Source of the DNA: DASQTB01 sp035642095
GTDB lineage: Bacteria; Actinomycetota; UBA4738; CALAEC01
Reading direction: 5' to 3'
DNA length: 15,481 nt
Assembly (NCBI GenBank): GCA_035642095.1
Contig: DASQTB010000046.1
Location: forward strand, 1 to 15,481
Each line of letters opens with the position of its first letter. Position 1 is the first letter of the stretch. Below the pieces are notes generated by a model. The model saw only the letters and a list, made by a program, of their open reading frames with translations. It did no database searches and was not told the origin of the DNA. Shown here in pieces: positions 1-8,629 of the stretch. Position numbers and translations under genes: made by a program.

Positions 1-59
1 ACTGAGCGACACCGATCCGGACCTCGCCGAGGTCCAGGGCCAGCACCCGCCCCGGGGAC

Positions 60-67
<8 letters not shown>
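1..67 (-). CDS. ruvX: RuvX/YqgF Holliday-junction-resolvase-like nuclease, 5' end only
   Basis: Only the first 22 codons are in the window; the gene continues beyond base 1. From a GTG at 67 the protein reads VAESPGRVLALDLGEVRIGV, which is the opening strand of the RNase H-like fold of the RuvX/YqgF family (usual form hxLGLDxGxxRIGVA), including the first catalytic Asp in the LALDLG strand. Family members are small proteins linked to 16S rRNA 5'-end processing and possibly Holliday-junction resolution. The GTG start overlaps the alaS stop by 8 bases (GTGGCTGA), so the two are probably co-transcribed and translationally coupled. alaS followed by ruvX is the usual actinobacterial order, which supports the call despite the short fragment. 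Confidence 0.85.
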
Positions 68-2726
<2,659 letters not shown>

Positions 2727-2733
2727 GGTGGTC

Positions 2734-2739
2734 AGTCTA
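2734..2739 (-). promoter_or_regulatory. Candidate -10 box for leaderless alaS transcript
   Basis: TAGACT fits TANNNT and is separated from the alaS ATG by seven bases (GACCACC), which would place the transcription start on or next to the ATG. There is no Shine-Dalgarno between box and start. I see no convincing -35 hexamer at the proper distance. The 84-bp divergent gap (2727-2810) must also hold the promoter of the plus-strand PAS-GGDEF-EAL gene, for which I could not pick a clear -10. Confidence 0.45.
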
Positions 2740-2810
2740 GCGGTGGGTCCATCAAGCGAACCCCGGGGGCGCCGATACCTCTTGCTGAACGCCGACTTGG
2801 GAATGAGAAG

Positions 2811-4745
2811 ATGGATATCTCCCAGCGCGCCGAGCGGCCTGGCGGGGCCGCCCCCGAAGTCCCTCTCCGGGACGTCATCGAGGCCTTCCTCGAGCAGGCC
2901 CGGGACGGCGTGGTGGTCACCGACCGCGACGACCGCATCGCCATGATGAACCGGCGGGCCGAGGAGCTGTTCGGCTACGAGCGGAGGGAGCTGGTTGGAA
3001 AGCCGGTCCGGGTCATCGTCCCGGAGGGGCTGCCCCGGCCAGCTGGCGCCGATCCTCACCAGGAGGCCACCGCCCTGCTGCCCGGCCGGCGCAAGGACGG
3101 CTCGGTGGTACCGGTTCGGATCGACGTGAGCTACCCGGCGGAGGGAGGCGTGTTGGCAGCCACCGCGTTCCTCCGGAAGGCCGAGGCGCCGCTTCGCACC
3201 TCGAACGGCCCCAGAGCGGTCGACGCGCAACCTGGAGGGCCACCGCCGACGCCCGAGGCCATGGTCGACCTGCTGACCGGGCTGCCCGGGCGGGTGCTGT
3301 TCATGGACCGGCTGAGCGTGGCCCTGGCGGGGTCCGCCCGGCGGTCGACGCGCGTGGCGGTCCTCCTCCTGGACCTCGATGGCTTCCGGCTGATCAACGA
3401 CAGCTACGGAACGGCCACCGGAGACCGCCTGCTGACCGCGGTCGCCGAGCGCATCTTCGGTGCTCTCCGACCCGGCGACACGGTGGCCCGGGTCGGGGAG
3501 GACGAGTTCGCCATCCTCTGCGACGACATCGCCCGGGAGGAGGGGGCGGCGACCATCGCCGAGAGGGTCCATGGGGCCGTTGGATCGCCGTACGCCATCG
3601 ACGACGAGGAGCTCGTGGTTACCGCCGGCTTGGGCTTCGCGGTCTCGGGGGGCGACCACTCCCCCGAGGCCCTGTTCCACCGGGCCGAGGAGGCGCTCCA
3701 CCGGGCCAAGGCCCGGGGCCGAGGGACGCTGGCCGGGGCGGGGGGCGAAACCGGGGCGCCCGTTGAGGAGACGTCGCCATCCGAGCCCGAACCAGAGCCG
3801 GCCTCACCTCCGGACGATGAACCCGAAGTGGTTCCCGCTGCGGTGGCATCGGGCGGGAGCTCCGTCCAGGCCCCTCAGGACGTTCCTCACGTCCCGCTCG
3901 CCGCACCATCTCCGCAACCGGATGCTTCGGACGAGACCAACGTCTTCCCGGTCGTTCCGTCCTGGGAGGCGGACGCCGGCGACGACCTGGCTCGAGCGCT
4001 CGAGCTGTCGGAGTTCCGCCTCATCTACCAGCCCATCATCCGGCTGGAAACCGGCCTGGTGGCCGGGGTCGAGGCGCTGCTCCGGTGGAATCATCCCCAC
4101 CGAGGGGTGGTCTCCCCCGGCGACTTCCTGGCCGACGCGGAAGAGAGCGGGGCCATCCACGCCATCGGGTCCTGGGTGCTTCGCCAGGCCGTTGCCGACG
4201 CCGAGCGTCTCCAGGGCGCCCACCCCGGTGGCGCGCCGCTGATGCTCTCGGTCAACCTCTCCGCCCGGCAGCTGGCCGACCCGAACTTCGCCGACTCCGT
4301 TCGGGGGATCCTGGCCGGCTCTCCCGTCGATCCCGGCACCGTCTACCTCGAGGTCGGAGAGAGCAGCGTGATGGACGATGTCGAGGGAGCGGCCGCGATC
4401 CTCCGCGACCTCCGGGCCACCGGCGTCCGCATGACGATCGACGACTTCGGAACGGGATTCTCGTCCCTCCTCCACCTCAACCGGTTCCCGATCGACTTCC
4501 TCAAGATCGATCGATCGTTCGTGGACACCCTCGAGCAGAACACCGGGTCGGCGAACATCGTCACGGCGGTGATCGCCATGGCCCACGCGTTGGGACTCCC
4601 GGCCATCGCCGAGGGCGTGGAGACCGACCTCCAGCTGTACAGCCTCCGCCGCCTGGGATGCGACTACGCGCAGGGGTACCTGTTCGCCCGGCCCCAGCCC
4701 GTGGACCAGGTCGTGGCCCTGCTCGCCTCCGACCCCGCTTGGTGA
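2811..4745 (+). CDS. PAS-GGDEF-EAL cyclic-di-GMP signalling protein (644 aa)
   Basis: Soluble three-domain regulator with no membrane segment. A PAS sensor spans about 21-123 (RDGVVVTDRDDRIAMMNRRA, then a PAC-like KDGSVVPVRIDVSY). The GGDEF domain spans about 150-305 and keeps the metal Asp188 (LLLDLDGF), Asn196 and Asp205, but its signature is GEDEF (229-233; second Gly replaced by Glu) and the usual GH is G200-T201. The inhibitory I-site RxxD is intact (R220-P-G-D223). A Pro/Glu-rich linker (306-385) leads to an EAL domain (392-640) with all key residues: EALLRW (421-426), Asn482, Glu517, DDFGTGF (544-550), K565-I-D567, E601 (AEGVET) and Q621. It is therefore probably a phosphodiesterase with a regulatory or inactive cyclase domain; net activity is inference. 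ATG at 2811 starts just before the PAS. It ends 10 bp from the convergent permease. Confidence 0.93.
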   Translation: MDISQRAERPGGAAPEVPLRDVIEAFLEQARDGVVVTDRDDRIAMMNRRAEELFGYERRELVGKPVRVIVPEGLPRPAGADPHQEATALLPGRRKDGSVVPVRIDVSYPAEGGVLAATAFLRKAEAPLRTSNGPRAVDAQPGGPPPTPEAMVDLLTGLPGRVLFMDRLSVALAGSARRSTRVAVLLLDLDGFRLINDSYGTATGDRLLTAVAERIFGALRPGDTVARVGEDEFAILCDDIAREEGAATIAERVHGAVGSPYAIDDEELVVTAGLGFAVSGGDHSPEALFHRAEEALHRAKARGRGTLAGAGGETGAPVEETSPSEPEPEPASPPDDEPEVVPAAVASGGSSVQAPQDVPHVPLAAPSPQPDASDETNVFPVVPSWEADAGDDLARALELSEFRLIYQPIIRLETGLVAGVEALLRWNHPHRGVVSPGDFLADAEESGAIHAIGSWVLRQAVADAERLQGAHPGGAPLMLSVNLSARQLADPNFADSVRGILAGSPVDPGTVYLEVGESSVMDDVEGAAAILRDLRATGVRMTIDDFGTGFSSLLHLNRFPIDFLKIDRSFVDTLEQNTGSANIVTAVIAMAHALGLPAIAEGVETDLQLYSLRRLGCDYAQGYLFARPQPVDQVVALLASDPAW

Positions 4746-4755
4746 GCGGGATTCG

Positions 4756-5526
4756 TCAGCGGCGCGGTTCCCACGAGAAGAACAGCGCGGCCAGGATGAC
4801 TCCGGCCGCTCCCCACGCCGCCACGACGAGGAGGCTGCCCCCCTCCAACCCGGAACCGGACACGCTGAAGTAGGCGGAGTTCATGGCCTGGGCGAAGTGA
4901 TAGACGGGGAACAGCTTGGCCAACGTCACGTACCAGGCGCTCGGGTCCTGGATAGGGATGAAGATGCCGGACAGGAACAGCAGCGGCAGGATGCTGGCGT
5001 TAACGACGGCCGGGGAAGCGTCCGCGTTGGGGATCGCCGACGTGAGAGCCAGCCCCAGCGCGGCGAACGACCCCGCCCCGACGGCGAGCGTGGCCAGGAA
5101 GGCCGGCAGCGTGCCGGAGGGGACCTCGGCCTCGTAGAACAACGCCCCGAAGGTCACCACGATCACCACTAGGAGGACGGTCACCAGTATGGCGTGGAGG
5201 ATCCGCCCGACCATGAACGACCAGGAGGCCATGGGGGTGCCCCGGACCCGCTTCAGGATCCCCATGTCCCGGGTGAACGTGATGTTGATGGCCAGGTTCG
5301 TGTACGTGGCGGTGATGATGGCGAACGACAGGATCGCCCCGACGTAGAACGTCGACGTGTTGACCTCCCGGCCGGCCACGGGAACCGTCCCCGTGCCGAA
5401 CAGCGCGGTGAAGATGACCAGGAACATGAGGGGAAAGGCGAACGTGAAGAAGGCGTTGGCCGGGTTCCGCCAGAACGCCTTGTTCGTGTACCGCACCACT
5501 CGGAAGGCCTGGGTCAGGTCGCTCAT
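4756..5526 (-). CDS. ABC-2 type (DrrB-like) transporter permease (256 aa)
   Basis: Membrane subunit of an ABC exporter. After a short amphipathic N-terminus (RVVRYTNKAFWRNPANAFF) come about six hydrophobic segments, roughly residues 27-44, 60-82, 107-131, 141-163, 174-192 and 231-251. This, and the conserved ABC-2 pattern of a GILKRVRGTP loop (89-98) followed by a PLLFLSGIFIP segment (181-191), is typical of the ABC2_membrane/DrrB family, and length is normal. The ATG at 5526 overlaps the stop of the upstream ATPase (ATGA), so the two are coupled and surely partners. The frame is open further upstream, but that part is antisense to nothing recognisable and overlaps the ATPase. Substrate (drug, lipid or polysaccharide) cannot be told from sequence. 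It is convergent with the PAS-GGDEF-EAL gene 10 bp away. Confidence 0.92.
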   Translation of the reverse strand: MSDLTQAFRVVRYTNKAFWRNPANAFFTFAFPLMFLVIFTALFGTGTVPVAGREVNTSTFYVGAILSFAIITATYTNLAINITFTRDMGILKRVRGTPMASWSFMVGRILHAILVTVLLVVIVVTFGALFYEAEVPSGTLPAFLATLAVGAGSFAALGLALTSAIPNADASPAVVNASILPLLFLSGIFIPIQDPSAWYVTLAKLFPVYHFAQAMNSAYFSVSGSGLEGGSLLVVAAWGAAGVILAALFFSWEPRR

Positions 5527-6431
5527 TCCGCCCCCGCCTCTCCCCCGGTGATGTCCAGGTAGACGTCTTCCAGCGTCGGCCTGGAGACCTCCAAGGAATC
5601 CAGCCGGACCCCCCGCTCCAGCGCCCACCCGGTCAGCTCGTGGAGGGTCTTCGTGGGGTTGTCCGTGCTCAGCTCGACCCCGCCGTCGGCCACGGTGGCC
5701 GCCGTCCGGAGGGGCTCCGGGAGGTCGCCGGCGCCACCGGGAAGCCTGAACCGGAGGCGGGTCGCGGCCGTGTCCCGCCCGCCCAGGGATGCGGGCGCCC
5801 CCTGGGCCACGATCCGGCCCTTGGAGATGATGGCCACCTCGTCGGCCAGGTACTGGGCCTCGTCCATGTAGTGGGTGGTCAGGAAGATGGTCTTTCCCAG
5901 GCCCTTCAGGCTCCGGATCACCTCCCACGCTCCTCGACGCGCGCCGGGGTCGAAGCCCGTGGTCGGCTCGTCGAGGAACAGGAGCTCCGGATCGCCCGCC
6001 AGAGCCACGGCCACGTCGAGACGTCGTTGCTGACCGCCCGACAGCTTGCCCACCCGGGCGTCCCGCTTCTCCGTGAGACCCACGACCTCGATGATCTCGT
6101 CGGTGGGCCGAGGGCTCGGGTACAGGCGCCGATACAGCTCGATCGTCTCCGCCACCGTGAGGTAGATGTCCACGCCGGTGGACTGGAGGACGATGCCGAT
6201 CCGGGCCTTCATCCGCCGGTCTCGCCTGGCGGGGTCGTACCCGAGGACCGAGACCTGTCCGGCCGTGCGGCCGCGAAACCCCTCGCAGATCTCGACGGTG
6301 GTGGTCTTCCCGGCCCCATTGGGACCGAGAAAGGCGAACACCTGCCCCTCGGAGACGTCGAAGCTGATGCCGGCCACCGCCTCGAGGTCGCCGTACCGCT
6401 TGACCAGGTCCTGGACGACGATGGCACTCAC
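5523..6431 (-). CDS. ABC-2 type (DrrA-like) transporter ATP-binding protein (302 aa)
   Basis: Nucleotide-binding subunit of the exporter whose permease follows. Walker A GPNGAGKT (36-43), Q-loop VLQSTG (Q83), signature LSGGQQRR (130-137), Walker B ELLFLDEP (149-156) and switch His187 (TTHYMDEA) are all intact, so it should hydrolyse ATP. The C-terminal ~75 residues form the extra domain of the DrrA/CcmA class (DUF4162-like), ending in SRPTLEDVYLDITG (about 284-297). Start is a GTG at 6431. There is no Shine-Dalgarno; a TAGGCT box, whose first three bases are the stop codon of the preceding gene, lies seven bases upstream. It follows the DUF6167-like gene by 10 bp and overlaps the permease by 4 bp, so it is the third gene of a four-gene operon. 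Substrate unknown. Confidence 0.95.
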   Translation of the reverse strand: MSAIVVQDLVKRYGDLEAVAGISFDVSEGQVFAFLGPNGAGKTTTVEICEGFRGRTAGQVSVLGYDPARRDRRMKARIGIVLQSTGVDIYLTVAETIELYRRLYPSPRPTDEIIEVVGLTEKRDARVGKLSGGQQRRLDVAVALAGDPELLFLDEPTTGFDPGARRGAWEVIRSLKGLGKTIFLTTHYMDEAQYLADEVAIISKGRIVAQGAPASLGGRDTAATRLRFRLPGGAGDLPEPLRTAATVADGGVELSTDNPTKTLHELTGWALERGVRLDSLEVSRPTLEDVYLDITGGEAGAE

Positions 6432-6438
6432 GCCGCGG

Positions 6439-6444
6439 AGCCTA
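6439..6444 (-). promoter_or_regulatory. Candidate internal -10 box for leaderless ABC ATPase transcript
   Basis: TAGGCT ends seven bases (CCGCGGC) before the GTG start of the ABC ATPase; its TAG is also the stop codon of the upstream small gene. The spacing copies that of the alaS box. No -35 element is evident, so the alternative is simple read-through with termination-coupled re-initiation. Confidence 0.3.
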
Positions 6445-6717
6445 ACTGGAGAGTAATGGGGGGTACCGATGAGGCGGCGGCCCCTCCCGTTCCTCGGCCG
6501 GGTGCCCGTACGCCTCGCGCAGCTCGTTCTCCTTCTGGGCCGCCGCCCGGCGTCCCTCCTCGATCGAGGCCCGGGCTAGCGCGAACAGGTCGCGTGCTCC
6601 CTGCCGGGCCTTCTCCGCCACGGCCTCGGCGCCATACCGCTCTTGCTGGCGGCGCCACCACCGGGAGGCGTAGACCGCGGCCCCGACGCCCACGGCGATC
6701 CAGAAGGCGCGCCGCAC
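6442..6717 (-). CDS. Small membrane protein, DUF6167-like (91 aa)
   Basis: Short protein with an N-terminal hydrophobic segment (AFWIAVGVGAAVYASRWW, residues 4-21) followed by a basic and then charged, probably helical, cytoplasmic tail rich in Ala, Glu and Arg, with a Pro-rich end (PAEEREGPPPHRYPP). No enzymatic motif is visible. Composition, size and position between a DUF948 gene and the alaS side of the cluster match the DUF6167 proteins of actinobacteria, whose function is unknown. Start is GTG at 6717, directly abutting the TAG stop of the DUF948 gene with no spacer (TAGGTG), which implies co-translation. The family name rests on context as much as on sequence. Confidence 0.8.
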   Translation of the reverse strand: MRRAFWIAVGVGAAVYASRWWRRQQERYGAEAVAEKARQGARDLFALARASIEEGRRAAAQKENELREAYGHPAEEREGPPPHRYPPLLSS

Positions 6718-7071
6718 CTAACGTCCCCGGAACCTGCGCGAGGCCTGGCGGGCCCCATACGCGATGGAGAGGCCCTTGATCAGGGGCGTAGAGACGAACT
6801 GGTCGACGAGCCCGCTGATCCGCTCGACGGTGCGCGTGATGTTGCCCACCGAGACCATCAGGTCATCGGAGTGCTCCAGGTTCTTGTTCATGGTGACGAC
6901 CGACGTCCGAACCTCGCTCAGCAGCGGTACGGCCTGCTCACGGATCCCCTCGATGCTGAGACGGGTCTCTGTCAAGATCTGGAAGAGCCGCACCGAGAGG
7001 ATGACCAGGGCCAGGACCAGGAGGGCCCAGGCCCCCGCGGCGATGATCGCCGCCAGCTCACCGATCGTCAT
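6718..7071 (-). CDS. DUF948 family membrane-anchored protein (117 aa)
   Basis: One N-terminal membrane segment (about residues 8-28, AIIAAGAWALLVLALVILSV) followed by a long amphipathic, probably coiled-coil, region (RLFQILTETRLSIEGIREQAVPLLSEVRTSV and on to residue 95), ending in a basic tail RQASRRFRGR. This is the layout of DUF948 proteins, whose function is unknown; an envelope role is only inference. ATG at 7071 is preceded by a clear Shine-Dalgarno (GAGGAGA, 7076-7082), unlike most genes in the window, and by a TAAGAT -10 box. It is therefore the first gene of the DUF948 - DUF6167-like - ABC ATPase - permease operon. In Streptomyces-type genomes rpsD lies between rarA and this gene; here it is absent. 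Confidence 0.85.
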   Translation of the reverse strand: MTIGELAAIIAAGAWALLVLALVILSVRLFQILTETRLSIEGIREQAVPLLSEVRTSVVTMNKNLEHSDDLMVSVGNITRTVERISGLVDQFVSTPLIKGLSIAYGARQASRRFRGR

Positions 7072-7075
7072 GCCA

Positions 7076-7082
7076 TCTCCTC
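7076..7082 (-). promoter_or_regulatory. Ribosome binding site of the DUF948 gene
   Basis: GAGGAGA lies four bases upstream of the ATG at 7071 and is a strong anti-16S match. It fixes the DUF948 start and contrasts with the SD-less starts of alaS, rarA and the MBL gene. Confidence 0.7.
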
Positions 7083-7093
7083 ATCGGGCCGCC

Positions 7094-7123
7094 ATCTTAG
7101 TCGGCGCCCGTGCGCCCGGCGAA
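7094..7123 (-). promoter_or_regulatory. Candidate promoter of the DUF948-DUF6167-ABC exporter operon
   Basis: Within the 56-bp gap after rarA, the minus strand has TTCGCC (7118-7123), an 18-base spacer and TAAGAT (7094-7099). The expected start near 7086 leaves a leader of about 15 nt that contains the Shine-Dalgarno. The -10 is good and the -35 weak. Read-through from rarA remains possible, since the gap contains no obvious terminator. Confidence 0.5.
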
Positions 7124-7127
7124 CGCG

Positions 7128-8354
7128 CTACTCCTGCCTCTCCTCGCCTTCGCCGGAGGGCTCGTAGTACCGCTGTCCTTCGAACCGCGCCGGCCGGTGC
7201 TCCTGCTCCACGACGTGGCCGGGATAGTCGTGGGGATACTTGTAGCCCTTCCCGTGGCCCAGCTTCCTCGCGGCGGGGTAGTGCGTGTCTCGGAGATGGA
7301 GTGGCACGGGGTCCGACGACATCGCGTCGGACCGGGCCTTCCCCAGGGCGGTGATGACGCTGTTCGACTTGGGCGCCCGGGCCAGGTAGATCGCGGCGTG
7401 GGCCAGGTTGATAGCGGCCTCGGGCAGGCCGACGTACTCGACGGCGTGGGCGGCGGCCGTAGCCACCAGGAGGGCCCGGGGATCGGCCATCCCCACGTCC
7501 TCCGAGGCGTGAACCACCATCCGGCGGGCAATATATCGGGGGTCCTCCCCCGCCTCGACCATCCGGGTCAGCCAGAACAGCGCGGCGTCGGCGTCCGAAC
7601 CTCTGATCGACTTGATGAACGCGCTGATGACGTCGTAGTGGGCGTCGCCCTGACGGTCGTACACCACCGCTTTCTGCTGGACCGCGTCGGCGGCCAGGTC
7701 ACGGTCGACGTCGCTCCGACCCGCGGCCACCGCGGCCAGGACCGCCGCCTCCAGCCCGGTGAGCGCCACCCGGGCATCCCCCCCGGCCACCTCGACCAGG
7801 TGGTCGAGGGCCTCGTCCGTCACCTTGACGTCCTGATCCCCCAGGCCCCGCTCCGCGTCCTCCAGCGCCCGGTCGAGGAGCGTTCGGACGTCTTCGTTCG
7901 ACAATGGCTCGAGCCGCAGCAGGATGCACCTCGACAGCAGCGGGGTGACCAGCGAGAAGTAGGGGTTCTCCGTGGTGGCCCCGATGAGGGTGATCGTTCC
8001 CTGCTCGACCGCCGGGAGGAGGACGTCCTGCTGGGCCTTGCTCCACCGGTGGACCTCGTCGACGAACAGGACCATCGGGAGCATCGAACCTCGGGCTTTC
8101 TCCATCACCTTCCGGGCGTCGGCCACGCCGGAGGAGACCGCGGAGAGCTGAACCAGCTCGGATCCGGCCTCGCTGGCCAGGAGGAAGGCCAGGGACGTCT
8201 TCCCGGTCCCGGCGGGGCCCCACAGGATCACGGAGGGCAGGTTGCCCGAGCGGGCCAGCTCGGGGAGCGGCTGGCCGGGGCCGATCAGGTGGCGCTGCCC
8301 GACGACCTCGTCGAAGGTCGCTGGGCGCATCCGGGCGGCCAGGGGCTCGGCCAT
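7128..8354 (-). CDS. rarA: Replication-associated recombination protein A, AAA+ ATPase (408 aa)
   Basis: RarA/MgsA (WRNIP1 family) acts at stalled replication forks in the cytoplasm and belongs to the clamp-loader AAA+ class. The sequence opens with PLAARMRPATFDEVVGQRHL (4-23), then Walker A GPAGTGKT (46-53), Walker B VLFVDEVHRWSKAQQD (95-110), sensor-1 IGATTENPYFS (124-134) and the arginine-finger SRC (141-143). The C-terminal tetramerisation domain is complete, with IKSIRGSDADAALFWLTRMV, the RRMVVHASEDVGMADPRAL stretch and the family's terminal HLRDTHYP...GYKYPHDYPGHVV...QRYYEP signature. The ATG at 8354 has no Shine-Dalgarno; TACGCT lies six bases upstream. It sits between aspS and DUF948, as in other actinobacteria, with a 275-bp gap upstream that may be a long structured leader. 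Confidence 0.97.
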   Translation of the reverse strand: MAEPLAARMRPATFDEVVGQRHLIGPGQPLPELARSGNLPSVILWGPAGTGKTSLAFLLASEAGSELVQLSAVSSGVADARKVMEKARGSMLPMVLFVDEVHRWSKAQQDVLLPAVEQGTITLIGATTENPYFSLVTPLLSRCILLRLEPLSNEDVRTLLDRALEDAERGLGDQDVKVTDEALDHLVEVAGGDARVALTGLEAAVLAAVAAGRSDVDRDLAADAVQQKAVVYDRQGDAHYDVISAFIKSIRGSDADAALFWLTRMVEAGEDPRYIARRMVVHASEDVGMADPRALLVATAAAHAVEYVGLPEAAINLAHAAIYLARAPKSNSVITALGKARSDAMSSDPVPLHLRDTHYPAARKLGHGKGYKYPHDYPGHVVEQEHRPARFEGQRYYEPSGEGEERQE

Positions 8355-8360
8355 GGAGAG

Positions 8361-8366
8361 AGCGTA
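8361..8366 (-). promoter_or_regulatory. Candidate -10 box for leaderless rarA transcript
   Basis: TACGCT (TANNNT) ends six bases (CTCTCC) before the rarA ATG, with no Shine-Dalgarno in between. The only -35-like hexamer is GAACAC at 8386-8391, with a long 19-base spacer. This would give a leaderless rarA mRNA in addition to any transcript from the stronger promoter at 8540-8568. Confidence 0.4.
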
Positions 8367-8399
8367 CCGGCGGAGGCCCGGCGGCGTGTTCTCGATGGG

Positions 8400-8532
8400 C
8401 CTGCGCTCACGCAGGTGGGTGCCCTCCCGACCGGTTCAGCGAACCCCGTCGAGGGGGCTCGACACCCCGACCGGAGCCGGGCTCCCGGATCCAGAGGTGC
8501 TGACTCAACGAGTCCACGCCTCGGGCTTCCGC
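8400..8532 (-). ncRNA. Candidate structured RNA (rarA long leader or small RNA), hairpin-rich
   Basis: No gene fits this part of the 275-bp gap between aspS and rarA. It holds five separate stem-loops, each with a perfect stem of at least 5 bp: 8400-8415 (CCTGCG/CGCAGG, 4-base loop), 8433-8445 (GGTTC/GAACC), 8448-8463 (GTCGAG/CTCGAC, loop of four C on the minus strand), 8473-8485 (GGAGC/GCTCC) and 8494-8522 (GACTC/GAGTC extended by GAGG/CCTC and TG/CA around small bulges). CCGGT and ACCGG segments on the minus strand near 8472 and 8432 could also pair and enclose the central hairpins. A good minus-strand promoter lies just upstream. I do not recognise an Rfam family (not tRNA, tmRNA, SRP RNA or T-box). 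Boundaries are guesses: the 5' end from the promoter, the 3' end from the last hairpin. Confidence 0.35.
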
Positions 8533-8539
8533 CACGTTG

Positions 8540-8568
8540 ATGCTACATCCGCTTGGCCCAGGGTTCAA
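8540..8568 (-). promoter_or_regulatory. Strong sigma70-type promoter upstream of rarA
   Basis: On the minus strand TTGAAC (8563-8568) is followed by exactly 17 bases and then TAGCAT (8540-8545). This is the best -35/-10 pair seen in the window. Transcription would begin near 8533, about 180 bases before the rarA start, so it implies a long leader or a separate small RNA rather than a simple rarA promoter. Confidence 0.6.
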
Positions 8569-8583
8569 CGCGGGTGACGGCGG

Positions 8584-8601
8584 GGACCGGCCATCCGGTC
8601 C
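8584..8601 (-). terminator. Hairpin downstream of aspS, possible terminator
   Basis: GGACCGG-CCAT-CCGGTCC on the plus strand, a perfect 7-bp stem with a 4-base loop (also a hairpin on the minus strand), begins 28 bases past the aspS stop. No T-run follows on the minus strand, so it would be a U-less terminator of the kind common in high-GC actinobacteria, or an mRNA 3'-end stabiliser. It lies just upstream of the promoter at 8540-8568, a sensible place for a boundary. Confidence 0.4.
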
Positions 8602-8629
8602 TACACCCTGGCGGCAGAGGTGGGCTGAC

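Noticed and set aside
2727..3701. Open frame extending alaS upstream by 325 codons on the minus strand
   Set aside because: It is antisense to the well-supported PAS-GGDEF-EAL gene, has no family resemblance, and the AlaRS N-terminus begins exactly at 2726. GC-rich sequence leaves such frames open by chance.
8355..8629. tRNA, tmRNA or SRP RNA in the aspS-rarA gap
   Set aside because: GGTTC-like stretches occur, but no cloverleaf with a proper T-arm can be drawn, there is no tmRNA 3' end, and the SRP GGAAG/GCAGC core is missing.
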